NCBI GenBank assembly: GCA_905221605.1
Contig: CAJNDS010002168.1
Location: 495,233 to 557,732 of the forward strand
Direction: 5' to 3'
DNA from: Symbiodinium natans
Taxonomy: Eukaryota; Sar; Dinophyceae; Suessiales; Symbiodiniaceae
DNA length: 62,500 nucleotides
Positions within the stretch are counted from its first letter, which is position 1. The number at the start of each line of letters is the position of its first letter. The notes below the pieces were generated by a model. The model made no database searches and was not told the origin of the DNA. It saw only the letters and a program-made list of their open reading frames with translations. Shown here piece after piece: positions 43,457-54,812 of the stretch. Both the position numbers and the translations under genes were made by a program.

Positions 43457-45043
43457 CTAGTCAATTACTTCCAGTGTGCTTGAGGGCCAGTGCTCGTGCA
43501 ATCCAGCGGCGCAAATCCCCAATTGCGTCTTGTTGCACCTGAGTCCTAGGCTAAGCGTAGCAGCTTTCAGATGTTGGTATATGTCGCCGCTCATGCCCCT
43601 AGCAATCCCAAACCTCTCAAGTGCATTGTCAAACTCAGCGATGGTTTGTCGCAGCTCCGGGTGACTGTCATACTTCACACTTCGACCAACATCTTTTACA
43701 GACATCAAAGGGCTGCCCGAAGGGAGCAAGGGCTCCAGGCTGTTGGCGTCGCACGCAAAGTTCTCTAGGGTGTAAGCGCGGACATCAAACCGGTCGGTAG
43801 CCGGCCGGCAGTCCGTAGCAGATCCCTCTCTGCTCGCATGGGCCTGAGGGGGGACAAGGGGTTGGGGATTTGCCGCAGGCTGTGCAGCAGCAGGGGCACT
43901 CGTGAGCAGGAGCTGCGCCTGAGTTGGGACCCGCTGCAAATGCATGGTCTGGAGAGGTCGCGTGAGGGGCTGTGCAACTGTGCGTCCTTCCTGAACAGGC
44001 TGAGCATCACATCCTAAACCTTCGGAGCGCGACATGACTGCTTGCTGGACGGGGACCCCCTGGCTCATAGCTACCGGCACTGGTGGGATCGCGGCTTGGG
44101 GCGCAGGCACAGGCACTTCAGGAGCTGACACGTCACCAGCAACATCCCGCACCCGTCTGAACTGAGTAGGGAGGTTCTGTTTCATCCACCGGACAAAGGC
44201 TGCGGACTCAGGCTTTGTGACATGAACTCTGACAGTGCGAAGTAGCTCATAGAACACTTCGCGTTCGGCCGCGGTAGCTGCTATTGGTTTTACCCCATCA
44301 CGGAGCCAGAACTTTTGGGTCGGGGAGGTTTGCAACAAGACCAAACGCTTCACCATCTCCTGATTTAGCTCCTTCCACCTGCGGATTTTGTCTGGGTGTT
44401 CAGGCATGCGGGCGATGTCATCTGGGTTCAAACCGGGTGGGGGCTTGTGCATTTCGGACCGTACCAGTGGCACTGCAAGCAGTCTCTCAGCCATGTTGTT
44501 GTTAAGGATTCCTGCTTTGCTGCACATCTCCAACATACTCGTACACAGCATGCCTACAAGCTCACCAGACGGTAAAACAGACAGCATACTCTCATGCAGA
44601 GATTCTGCAACAGCAGGCACGTCGTTGGCATCCATACTGCGCGTGTCAATGAGGGCATCAAAGAAACTTTGCAAATGGGACACATGGTCAACGACAGGGA
44701 GGTTGCAAGAGGCAGCAGGGGCAGTTGTGTGTGCAGGTGGTTTTTCTGCTCCCAGGTACTCTAGCAGCAATGACCTCTCCTCTGTGGAGAGTCTGTCAAC
44801 AGCCTCGCAAGCTCTGTCGAACTTTTCCTCATTGAGGTGTGTTGTTTTTGCTCGCTTGGACGCTGGCGGTTCAGCATGGCAAGCAGGCTCGGGCGTTGGC
44901 ACTGTTGCTGTTGTTCCCAGGTCCGCGCGCATCCCTGGTAAGCCACTGTGTTGGGCCACTATGCTGGCACACCCTGGCAGCAACATGTGGCCGTAGTTGT
45001 TTGCATACGCAGGCATGTGCGCTTGGTTCGGAAACCAAAACAT
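43457..45043 (-). CDS. Penelope-like ORF1, unknown function
   Basis: 528 aa from the ATG at 45043, the first in this frame, ending 116 bases before ORF2 and probably on the same transcript. A basic nuclear-localisation-like PASKRAKTT lies near residue 70. An acidic helical segment (FDRACEAVDRLSTEERSLLL) follows. Residues about 330-430 form a Pro/Gln/Ala-rich linker. The C-terminus is again helical (LRQTIAEFDNALERFG) with a few cysteines. No zinc knuckle, esterase or RNA-binding motif was recognised. By analogy with ORF1 proteins of other retroelements it may package RNA, but that is inference. The frame is intact. Confidence 0.75.
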   Translation of the reverse strand: MFWFPNQAHMPAYANNYGHMLLPGCASIVAQHSGLPGMRADLGTTATVPTPEPACHAEPPASKRAKTTHLNEEKFDRACEAVDRLSTEERSLLLEYLGAEKPPAHTTAPAASCNLPVVDHVSHLQSFFDALIDTRSMDANDVPAVAESLHESMLSVLPSGELVGMLCTSMLEMCSKAGILNNNMAERLLAVPLVRSEMHKPPPGLNPDDIARMPEHPDKIRRWKELNQEMVKRLVLLQTSPTQKFWLRDGVKPIAATAAEREVFYELLRTVRVHVTKPESAAFVRWMKQNLPTQFRRVRDVAGDVSAPEVPVPAPQAAIPPVPVAMSQGVPVQQAVMSRSEGLGCDAQPVQEGRTVAQPLTRPLQTMHLQRVPTQAQLLLTSAPAAAQPAANPQPLVPPQAHASREGSATDCRPATDRFDVRAYTLENFACDANSLEPLLPSGSPLMSVKDVGRSVKYDSHPELRQTIAEFDNALERFGIARGMSGDIYQHLKAATLSLGLRCNKTQLGICAAGLHEHWPSSTLEVID

Positions 45044-45430
45044 GGCACTTGCTAGCAAGGCGCTACCAGCTACACACCCCCCGATTATTGAGTTTCACAG
45101 CTGCAGATCCGTCCGCATGAAGCATTTATCCAAGCCCACATACGAAAGGTAAGAAAAGGTTAACAACGAAGGTCAGATGAACGCAAATCAAAACAATCGT
45201 ATTTGTTTAAGCTTCGCTGTCTAGTTGGGTTTTCCCCAGACCCCTTGGAGTGCCGGGTTAGAAGCCTCAGTGTTGGCCAGTGGCCCTGAACGCATTTTGT
45301 TGGGTGGCCTTTGGCCGCCTGCATTTTGGCCAGTGGCCGAGGTAGGCCATTGGCCGAGTGCAATTAGCTCATGTCAAGCTGTTTTACAGGTATGGCATCG
45401 GTGGCAGGCACCGGCTCTCATACCCTTTTG
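45044..45430 (-). other. Leader of the full-length Penelope-like copy
   Basis: About 390 bases between the tandem junction and ORF1. It carries repeated TTGGCCAGTGGCC / GGCCATTGGCCGAG motifs (45270-45360) that could pair into hairpins. It may hold the promoter together with the upstream pseudo-LTR; no TATA-like element stands out. Confidence 0.45.
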
Positions 45431-46826
45431 CATGGGAGCAGTTGGCACGTGGCCGTGATCATCGTTCTGAGTTTTGAGGTCTTGGCTGCATGTCTGAGGT
45501 CGGTACGACATGGACGTGAAATCACAGCAACATGGGCATGAGAGCATGGACGCGTGTACGCAGCAACAACGACGAGTGGGAGGGTGGGGGGTGGGGTTGG
45601 GCCAGCGAAAACATGTACAACAGTTTTGAATCTTGGCAGGGAGCCGCGCGTGGGCTGACAGTTAGTGTTACTCCACCCTGCCGGGCACTGTCAGGCGCCA
45701 CGCCTAAATCCGGATAGACGGCAATACTTGATTTATCCCAACTTTCGGGCAGGACGGTGATGGGCGGGGGGGGGGGGGGGGGGGGGAAAAACGAAAGGAA
45801 ATGGGACACGTCCTCGGAGCAAGACCATGTATCGTGGCTAGCAACAGCATGTTAGGATTTGGCACTTGGCCACGACGATTGGCACTTGGCCGCGATCGGC
45901 TGTCTGACGTTGTGACGCTTTTGAAGGCAATACCCTGTTATGAGCTGCAACGCTGACATGACGGATGCTAGCATGCATGGGGATAACAAGTCGTGGGAAT
46001 TGCATCAACACATAACAGCACACAGTGACTGACATGTCAATCATGTCAATGTGGTGAAGCTTGCAGACAGCTTCGAAAACGAGTTGCAATATTTCCATTT
46101 CCCTGCCCTCCGTTACTGTCCGCCCCAGAGCCCTCCCAGCCCGTCCCAGCCCTGAGTCTGCCCGTCCCTGCCCATCCCTGCCCGTCCCTGCCCACCACGT
46201 GTAGTCTTGATATTACGAATGGGCTCACACGACAGCAGCAAACACTTTTCGAATGGGCGGAGCGACTCATCCTGCCACTACGGCATAGCTTCGAGCAGCT
46301 ACAGCGTCGATGGGTTGAAACGGCCTACTGGGAACATCACGGCATCCCTGGCAAACGTGGAGTTGTACAAGTCTGTCGGCAGTACCACAGTGCGCCCCAC
46401 CCTCTGCCACACCTCTTCACTGTGTGACAAGCCATGCCTACCATCCACAGTTTTGTACCAAGCCCGCAGCTCAGTTAAAACCGTCTTTTCCGGGAAGCAG
46501 GCTTGGGCAATCAGTTTGAGACACGTGTCAGCTAACGCTTGGTACAACCACTCCCTATCGGAGCTCAAGGCCCTGCATCTCGCAAAGCAACCTCGCATAA
46601 CTGCTGTGTGCAGCGAAGTTGGCTGGTACGACCACGCGGGCAGGAGTTGTTGCTTTGGTGAGGGGCTGTAGCAATGCATTGATGAGAGGCCTTTGACGTG
46701 TAACGTCCAAGCAAGTGTTTGATTGTGGCCAAACACACACATCCCAATGGTTGGGTTTACCGCGTCACGTTTTAGAACAATGTGCGGGGGGTACAAGGCA
46801 GCCAGGAGAGATTCAAGCCTTTGCGT
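45431..46826 (-). repeat. Upstream pseudo-LTR (5'-truncated tandem copy)
   Basis: Nearly identical to 39234-40633. Differences include one fewer minisatellite unit, a small GCGGAGCGAC-type insertion near 46258, and loss of one A near 46746 that breaks the ORF2 tail. Sequence beyond 46826 is unrelated. Confidence 0.9.
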
Positions 46827-47950
46827 TACAAATATGTACTACACATAAGTATGTAAATGAACAAATTTGAGCTGGAGGACGCTTGAGATCTAGGCCTCGA
46901 CGTTGCGTTTCAGGGTGGATATGCACTGAGTGATACTTTTGGCAAGGGGTTCAAGTACCCTTATTATACAAACTTTGGGTAGTTTAGGTAAGTTTTAGGG
47001 TTTTTAGGGGTGTACGCGTAGTGGTTTAAGGGTTTTGTGCTTTTTTAGGGCTTAGGGTGGGGTTCTATGCCACGATAATGGGTACCTGCGGGGTGCACCT
47101 AGGGTTGCGCCGGCAACCCTAAACCTAAACCCTCAAACCTAAACCCTAAACCCTAAACCCTAAACCCTGAACCCTGAACCCTGAACCCTAAACCCTGAAC
47201 CCTGAACCCTGAACAACCCTTGCTAAGCCTGGGAGCTCAGGATTGCAAAGTTCATGGTCTGCTAAGTCTTCTACGATCGAGGTCGCGCGGAACTTTTCAG
47301 TCAACAACTGGTGTAGGGCTTAGGGGCTAAGATTTACATAGGGTTGGCATGTGTAAACAACACTAAAGCCGTAACCCCCCGAACCCTACACCGCAGGGAC
47401 TCCGTGAAACCTAAACCCTAAACCCTAAACCCTAAACCCTAAACCCTAAACCCTAAACCCTAAACCCTAAACCAGACGGGGCGAGAACGAGCCACCATCT
47501 CCAAGGACCAGGGTTTAGGGTTTAGGGTTCAGAGTTTGGGACGTCGCGCTTTAAGATCGCCCTTGACCTGAACCCCTGCTGATCAATAAGTAGAACTCTA
47601 TATATATATATATAATGTATATATATATACAGATATATAGATATAGATATACCAATATAACCCTAAACCCCATTCCCTTGTTTATGTATACAAAGGTCCT
47701 GTCGAGGTAGATCCTGGAAGCCCCGCCACTGCGAGTGAGGCCCGGGCATTGAAATCCAAGACCTTCCGGTGCAGCACCTGCCGTCAAAACCCTGGGGCGC
47801 TGTAGCAGAGGGTTTAGGGTTTATAAGGGATAAGGGTTTAGGGTTTAGGGTTAGGGTTCGGGTTTAGGGTTTAGGAGGGGAAGAACTTTCAGTTTAAGGC
47901 TGATTTCCAAGTTTAGGGCACTCCTCTCCGCTGCCCTGTCGAGACTATCA

Positions 47951-48062
47951 CTTGGCTGCACTTAGGAGGGTAGCTAAAAATCAAATTTTTAGCTGCCTTA
48001 CTAGGAAACCCAATAAACCCAAAAAGGCTAAGGATCTAAAGTTACAGTGAAGCACCACAAAG
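47951..48062. mobile_element. Miniature element, family C, copy 3
   Basis: Flanked exactly by ATCA (47947-47950 and 48063-48066). About 95 percent like copy 2 by eye. Confidence 0.8.
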
Positions 48063-49630
48063 ATCACTTACCACATGTGTTAAACACTCCCTTGGCCTAG
48101 GGGGCTTGATCAAGAGCAACCCTGAGCCTGAAATCCTAAACTCTTAGGGTTTAGGGTTTAGGGGGGTTTAGGGTTTAGGGTTTAGGGTTTAGGATTTAGG
48201 ATTTAGGGTTGGAGCTTAGAAGCCCTGATAAGCCCCGAAGCCCAAGCTCAATCCGTCGAGCTGCCTTGAGGCCAAGCAGCCCCAAAACCCTAGACCCCAA
48301 ACCCCTACACCCTCAACCCAAAACCCTAAACACTGCACCCCAAACCCCTAAACCCGAAACCGTGAACCCGAAACCCCTAAAACCCTAAACCCTAATTAAT
48401 CCCTCAACCCCCTAATCCCTAAACCCTAACCCCGAAAACCCTAGACCCCCAAACCCCGAATTAAACCCTAAACCCTAAACCCTAAACCCTAAACCCTGCA
48501 CCCTAACACTCCTAGCATCCTTCGGGGCCTTGCCAATGACCTGGCCCCAGTTGGCCACAGCTTCCGTGTCGCCGACCTGATACGATCCCAAGGTTTAAGG
48601 TTTAGGGTTTAGGGTTTAGGGTTTGGGGTTTGGGGCTTGGGGCTTCGGGGTTTAGAGGGCTTTAGCTGGGGCCCCCCACAACAAGGGGGCACCGGGAATA
48701 TAGCAGGTCGCAGGAAGCAGCGGGGTCCCCTGACAATAGATTCCTGTCTTTGCCCTATTTGAGGGAGACAAAGGCGAACCCTTGGAATTTAAAGCGGGCT
48801 TCCAGCACCCAAATCATGCTAAAGGATACCCGACTACTCAGCACCTACGTCGTATTTCTAGCTCTGCAGACACGAAGCCTTCCACCCTAAACACCCAGAG
48901 CCCTATGAAACCTTAATCCCAACTCTGTAGAGCCAAACCCTAAACCCTAAACCCTAAACCCTAAACCCTAAACCCTAAACCCTAAACCCCAAACCCTGAA
49001 CCCTGAACCCTGAACCCTAAACTCGAAGAGCAATCCCAGTTCCATATGCGATTGCAGCTTACGGGTTGGGCAGTTTAGAGGCCCATGTAGACCGGGACAT
49101 CCTTGCTTGGCCCGCCTCCTTAGCGGACCCTAAACCCTAAACCCTAAACCCTAGACCCTAAACCCTAAACCCTATAAACCCTAAACCCTATAAACCCTAA
49201 ACCCTATAATCCCTAAACCCTATAAACCCTAAACCCTATAAACCCTAAACCCTAAACCCTAAACCCTAAACCCTTAACCCTTAACCCTAAAGGGTCGGGG
49301 GGCCGTGAGATTCTGAGACTGCGGGGATCCTCAACCCCTAAGCCGTAAACCTTACACCCTAAACCCTAAACCCTAAACCCTAGACCCTAAACCCTAAACC
49401 CTAAACCTTGAACCCTAAACCCTAAACCCTAAACCCTTTAGATTCTGAGATTGCGGGGATCCAGAAAGTTCTTAGGCGCTTTGTGGCTGCCTGGCTGTCA
49501 CTTCTTACATGATACGAACATGGTCTTGGGTTTAGGGCTTAGGGTCTAGGGTCTAGGGTTTAGGGTTTAGGGTTGGTGGATTAGGATTCAGCCTGAAGGC
49601 TCTGATGAAGTTCCTTTTGGGTTCGTGAAA

Positions 49631-49682
49631 GGGGACTGTAGCATACTGCCCAAAAAAGGTACTACATAGGAGCCTTTGGGTA
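49631..49682. mobile_element. Half copy of family A
   Basis: Carries GGGGACTGTAGCATACTGCC and the GTACTACATAGGAGCCTTTG arm only. Confidence 0.6.
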
Positions 49683-51476
49683 TAGAGTGTCTGGGGCAGC
49701 TATGAAATAGGAACTTGAAGGACGCCAAGAACGGAACACAGTCGGGGTGCGGAGGGTCTCCGCGTTCTCCCGTACCTTCTCACTGGTGCAAGGCTTGGCT
49801 TCCGCGCGCTCTTCATGCGCCGCAACTTCCTCATGGCCTGGCAACTGAGGAGCTGAGGGCTTAGGATTCTGGTGGGTTGGGTTTAGGGTTTAGAGTTTTG
49901 GGTTTAGGGTGAGGGTTCAAAGTCATTCTATGAAGGCGTGCTTTTTGTTTGCGGCAAGGGTTCTCAGCATGCCAGCGAAAGCTCATGCACAACTCTGGCA
50001 TTCTGGCAGTCTTTCTCCTGAGCCCGAATTCCTAGACTGCTATGAGACCAGGGTCCTTTCTGGGCACTGAATGCGAGCGGAAGCATTGTGTCTAGGGTCT
50101 TAGGCGTTAAAGATTAGGGTTGAAGCCTTGGTGGAATCCAAAAGCAACCCTACAAAAACCTGCAAACCCCAAAACGGCCAAAAGACCCCGCTCTGCATAA
50201 ACTGGAAAATCCCTAAGCAACCCCATGCAAACCGTGTAGCCTAAACGACCCTCAAAACCCTATATATGAGCCCGGAAGCCTCCCTTCGCAGCATCTCCTT
50301 CTCTGACTCACCAAGTCCTAGCAGCTGCAGCGTGTAGCGTGTAGCGTGTAGGGTTTAGGGTTTAGGGTTAGGGTTTAGGGTTTAGGGTTCCGGGAGCTTA
50401 TAAGGCTTTTAGGGTTTGTAGGGCTAACAGGTGCTGCTACGGTGTTTAGGGTCTGTAGGGTTGAGGAAGGTAATGATGCAATGGCTTCGGCGCTTCGGGT
50501 TCTAGGTAATAGGCGGGGGCTTTTGGAACTTAGGGCTCAGGGCTTAGATCCCGAAGCCCTCAACCCTAAACCCTAAACCCTAAACCCAAACCCTAAACCC
50601 TAAACCCTAAACCCTAAACCCTGAACCCTGAACCCTGAACCCTGAACCCTAGTTAGGGTTCTAGAGCTTGCGGAGCTCATTGGGATGAGCCAGGCTCAAG
50701 ATGCAAAGGCCTTGAATGTAGGTCGCTTCAAGGTCATATGGGGTTTAGGGTTTAGGGCTGAGGGTCTTGGGTTGAGGGTTTCCCGAAGCATTTTTTGGGG
50801 TCCCCCCATATCGTACGGCACCCTTGAACAACGGACCCCAAAACGCGACCCTACCTTAGAGAAGTGCCCATATAGGATCCTTCAATCTCTTCGAGCCCCT
50901 GAAGGGCCTGGAGCAAGTACCTGACAATATTCCTAAACCGTAAACCCTAAACCCGAAACCCTGGCGAGAAAGTGCCTGGAATGATCGACTCTCACAAAAC
51001 CTTAGGTCCAAGTCCTTGCAGGCTGCCGCTCGAAGTGACGGATTGCCTTGGTGGGCTCAGGGCTTTTGGGGTTTAGGGTTGCCATGTGTGGCGGCATAAG
51101 GTTCTTCTTCTTCTTCTTCTTATCATTAAAAATTTCTATTACTCTTATTGCATTATTTGTTCTATTTGTTTCTTTTGGGGGGCTCAAGTGACGGGGTTAG
51201 GGTTTATAATTAGGATTAATTAGGGCATATAGGCTTGATAGGGTCTAAAGGGTTTAGGATTTACAGAGTTTACAGTGTCTATAGGGTTTCACAAGGGTTG
51301 TAGGGTATAGGGCACGTGTCATTTTGCAAAGATCACCGGTCAAAAGCTTAAATTCGCTGACGTGCATAGGGGGTTGTAAGGACTAAGTTTCTATGGCCCA
51401 TGTCAAGGTACATACGGATCCGGGACCCGAAGCCCAAAACCCCAAACCCCAAACCCCAAACCCCGAAACCCACACC

Positions 51477-51715
51477 CTAAATCCCTAAATCCCTAAATCC
51501 CTAAATCCCTAAATCCCTAAATCCCTGAATCCCTAAATCCCTAAATCCCTAAATCCCTTAATCCCTAAATCCCTAAATCCCAAAATCCCTAAAACCCTAA
51601 ATCCCTAAATCCCTAAACCCTAAACCCTAAATCCTGAATCCCTAAACCCTAAACCCCAAACCCTAAACCCTAAACCCTAAACCCTAAACCCTAAACCCTA
51701 AACCCTAAACCCTCG
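51477..51715 (-). repeat. Octamer ATCCCTAA array passing into CCCTAAA
   Basis: About 15 octamer units (AATCCCTA) with single variants, then normal heptamers from 51650. The unit length differs from the usual seven. Confidence 0.85.
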
Positions 51716-52001
51716 GCACCCTGAGGCCCTGAGGGTCAGATCCTGTGTTCAACCTAATACCCCAAGCCGAAAAACACAGGGTCTAGGGTTTAGGGTTTAG
51801 GGTTGAGGGTTTAGGGTTACAAAAACAATACCCATCAAACCTCCGAAGCCCTTCAGGGGAACAGCAGAAGCCATTGATTGACAGCTGGGCCCATGGCGCC
51901 CCGTCGCTGGAGTGCGCGGAGCCAACCGAAATCTGACCAAGTCCGCGGCTTGGCTTCAGGTGTAGGGTTAACGGTTTGTAGGCTTTAGGGTACGGTTTAG
52001 A

Positions 52002-52070
52002 GTTTAGGGTTTAGGGTTTAGGGTTTAGGGTTTAGGGTTTAGGGTTTAGGGTTTAGGGTTTAGGGTTTAG
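52002..52070 (+). repeat. TTTAGGG array
   Basis: About ten perfect units. Confidence 0.9.
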
Positions 52071-53117
52071 GGCTAGGATTTTGGGTTTAAGGTTTAGGGT
52101 TCACAGTAAACTTCAGAAAGTTGGAACATGGTTATTTTAGCTGGGATTCCCTTTAGTATTCTGGGGATCAGGATGTTCCAACTTTATGCAGTTTACTGTA
52201 GGGAGCTTTGGGTACCCAACCCTAGCAGATTTCTCCTGAAACCCTTGGCGCTGCACCAGAAGCACTATAGGCTCAGGGGAACGGATGCTTGGGATTGTCC
52301 GCTTCAACAACGGAACGCGAAAATTCAAATTGGCTCCCTAAACCCGAAACCACAGCTTGCTGGGTGTATGTTCCTGCCCCGTTTCTCTTGGCTACGTCTC
52401 AAATGCATTCACTGACTGCACCCTAGACCCTAGACCCTAAACCCTAAACCCTAAGGCAAAGACAAACGATGACCTGGAGCAGCTAGAAGATGAAGAGCCC
52501 AGACAGCCCAAAACCGTGTCTTTGACCCTCTAAACCCGAAATCCTAAACCCTAAACCCAAAACCCCATTCAATGTAAGGACTCGTCTTTAACAGGGTTTA
52601 GGGCTTCGGGGCTATTGGGGCTCTTTCTCGGGGAAGTGAGAGGCGCTCTCAGGGAGCGCGTAGAGTGCGAGGGTTGGGGTGGGGAGGGCTCTTCAACTCT
52701 GCGTCTGTGATGGGGTCTAGGGTTGAGGGTTTAGGATTTAGGGTTTTAGGGTTTTAGGGTTTAGGCTTTTAGGGTTTAGGGTTGAGGGTTTAGGATTTAG
52801 GGCCCACCAGGGAGCTCTACACCCGTGACGCCGGAGGGGGCCTCTGAACGCGTGTCGTCATCCTGCCTTGGTGGGATTTCGGGTTTCAGGGTTCAAGGTT
52901 TAGGGTTTAGGGTTCAGGGTCTGGGATTTAGGGTTTAGGGTTTTGGGTTCAGGGTTCGGGGTTTAGGGTTTAGGGTCACCAACTGCGTTCAACCCCATTT
53001 GGGCCTTAACAATTTGTTTTCCAGTGCCCTGTATGGTGCTTTGATGGCTTTCGAAGCCCTCTACTGCAACCACGAAAAAGTCACTCCACTTGGGCTTCAG
53101 GGGCTTAGGGTTAATAT

Positions 53118-53730
53118 GCTGTAGCCGAATTGAAGAAATTCACCTACGAGTGCGGAAGAACTTTTGGCATTCTTCAGTACGACCAAGAGTCCCCATTGAA
53201 GAACGTTTGTCAGAGAGTCTGTACTGAACAAGGTGGATTGAATATTCGTGCTGCGCCTAAATCACACCCACAAAGTAGTGGCTCGGTAGGTCAGATGCAA
53301 AGGACATTGTACGGTCAAGTTCGCACTTTGATTGCCCAAGTTGAACAGAACCTGAATATTCAGATCACTTCAGATCATGGGCTGTATCCTTGGGCATTGA
53401 AACCGCGCAGTGGCTGGTTAACCGTTACCTTGTTCATTCTGACGGTTGCACGTCTTACTACAGACGATGGAACCGAAACTACGAAGGTGGATTGCGTCAG
53501 CTCGCAGAGGTTGTTCACGCCAAGGTCATTGGCGGTCATGCAGTCAGAAAGGCCGACATTCCCTGGAAGTCAGCATTGTGGCGAGGAAGAGACACTGAGG
53601 CAGATGAGATCATTGTTGCCACTGATGAAGGAGTGACTAAGGTAAGAACAGTCAGAAGGACTCCGCCTTCTCAGCATTGGCAGCCCGACAGTGTCAATGG
53701 ACTTAGAGCTCTTCCATGGAAGCCCAAACA
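53118..53730 (+). pseudogene. Ty1/copia-type retrotransposon integrase fragment
   Basis: Two frames together give the core and tail of a copia integrase: ELKKFTYECGRTFGILQYDQ, then AAPKSHPQSSGSVGQMQRTL with the N-x-glutamate region degraded, then ETAQWLVNRYLVHSDGCTSY and EVVHAKVIGGHAVRKADIPW. The switch is at about 53389-53395, where one G appears lost from a G run. The integrase inserts retrotransposon cDNA into the genome. There is no reverse transcriptase, gag or LTR, and homology begins immediately after a telomere-like GGCTTAGGGTTA, so this is a relic. I have seen closely similar copia proteins only in dinoflagellates; that attribution is from memory. Confidence 0.8.
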
Positions 53731-54537
53731 GTTTTTTGTTTTTGATATATCCAGGCTTCGGGCGGAAGGTTAAGACTAAGTGGGTGCCGAAAGGATGGCA
53801 TGCAAAGGGCAGCGCCGCATTTCTTTTGCAAGTCCTCACCTGCCGCTCTTGTGAAAACAAGCTGTATGGCAAACTTCGGCTATCTCTTGCGGAGTGGGTT
53901 TATAAGTATCCTTAATAATAATAATGATAATAATAAGAATAATAAGGGCACCCTTTTTCTTGGTTGGTTACTTATAACTGGGCTACTAAGGTATAGCTTC
54001 GGTTCTGATTCCCGTAGCTAAGAAAGCTTGGTATAGAGAAATGCGGGGCCCTGTGGACTCGGACGATGGCCCGGGCTTGCTTGCTGGCTTGCGCGTGACC
54101 CGCCCCCTAAACCCTGAACCCTAAACCCCTAAACCCTAAACCCTAAACCCTAAACCCCAAGCCCTAAACCCTAAACCCTAAACCGTAAACCCTGAAACCT
54201 CTACCCCTAAACCCCTAAACCCCTAAACCCTCTAAACCCCTAAACCCTCTAAACCCTAATCAGATTTTCCTTCGGCATTTAACAGGGAACTCTGATTTTT
54301 TTTGGCTTGCCTACCTACCTCACATCCCAGTCCCTCTGGGTCTCCTCCAAAAGAAGGGAGCGCCTGAACTTCACAGGAACGCCCTTCGGCCCTTCGAAAA
54401 GCCCTTTAAAAAACAAAAAACTAAACGCTCTAACTCCAAACCCATACATATACACCCCCCCCCCCCCCCGAACTCTAAACCTTCTTTCCTAGCCTCTACA
54501 CCCTAACACTAAACCGTGAACTCGAGAAGGCACAGGC

Positions 54538-54614
54538 TTTAGGGTTTAGGGTTTAGGGTTTAGGGTTTAGGGTTTAGGGTTTAGGGTTTAGGGTTTAGGG
54601 TTTAGGGTTTAGGG
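54538..54614 (+). repeat. TTTAGGG array
   Basis: Eleven perfect units. Confidence 0.9.
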
Positions 54615-54714
54615 TTCTTCCGCTGCGCAACGGCTCGGGTCGCGGCTCTTGCGCTTTGGCCTGGGAGGAGTCTAACTACAGAACACCGCAGGCCGCGGAA
54701 CATGCTGAAGCCCT

Positions 54715-54812
54715 CCCTAGAGGCCCCTATGTAGTGCCTTTTTTGCGGTGGCAGACTAGAATCCCCTATAACTAATCCCAAGAAAAGGAACTACATTAGA
54801 GACTCCAGGTAC
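54715..54812. mobile_element. Miniature palindromic element, family A
   Basis: CCTAGAGGCCCCTATGTAGT to ACTACATTAGAGACTCCAGG, with the ACTAGAATCCCCTATAACTA centre; complete. Confidence 0.8.

Larger units (their letters stand above)
39234..46826 (-). mobile_element. Penelope-like retroelement with N-terminal GIY-YIG, tandem pseudo-LTR arrangement
   Basis: The unit from 45430 down to 39234 carries ORF1 then ORF2. A 5'-truncated copy of its own 3' end (46826-45431) lies directly upstream, head to tail, so the element is bracketed by about 1.4-kb direct repeats. This pseudo-LTR arrangement is a hallmark of Penelope-like elements, which reverse-transcribe at the target. An endonuclease placed before the reverse transcriptase matches the permuted clades named Naiad and Chlamys. 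The block contains no telomere-like heptamers, and copy-to-copy differences are few, so insertion looks recent. On the element strand the 3' end abuts TG-rich simple sequence (39180-39233). No hammerhead ribozyme was found by eye. Confidence 0.85.
46827..53117. other. Telomere-tract mosaic, 46.8-53.1 kb
   Basis: Heptamer tracts resume within 300 bases of the retroelement. Arrays lie at 47105-47215, 47400-47472, 49130-49290, 50560-50650 and 52002-52070. Miniature elements are at 47951 and 49631. A 22-base motif (GATTCTGAGACTGCGGGGAT) is duplicated at 49309 and 49440. An inverted repeat at 52104-52200 has arms ACAGTAAACTTCAGAAAGTT and AACTTTATGCAGTTTACTGT. No gene could be assigned. Confidence 0.45.

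Noticed and set aside
40705-44996. Several plus-strand frames of 100-200 codons inside the retroelement
   Set aside because: They are antisense shadows of ORF1 and ORF2, with no independent motif.
39234-46826. LTR retrotransposon or DIRS element interpretation
   Set aside because: No protease, RNase H, integrase or tyrosine recombinase is seen, the repeats lack TG..CA-type LTR ends, and GIY-YIG plus RT fits Penelope-like elements.
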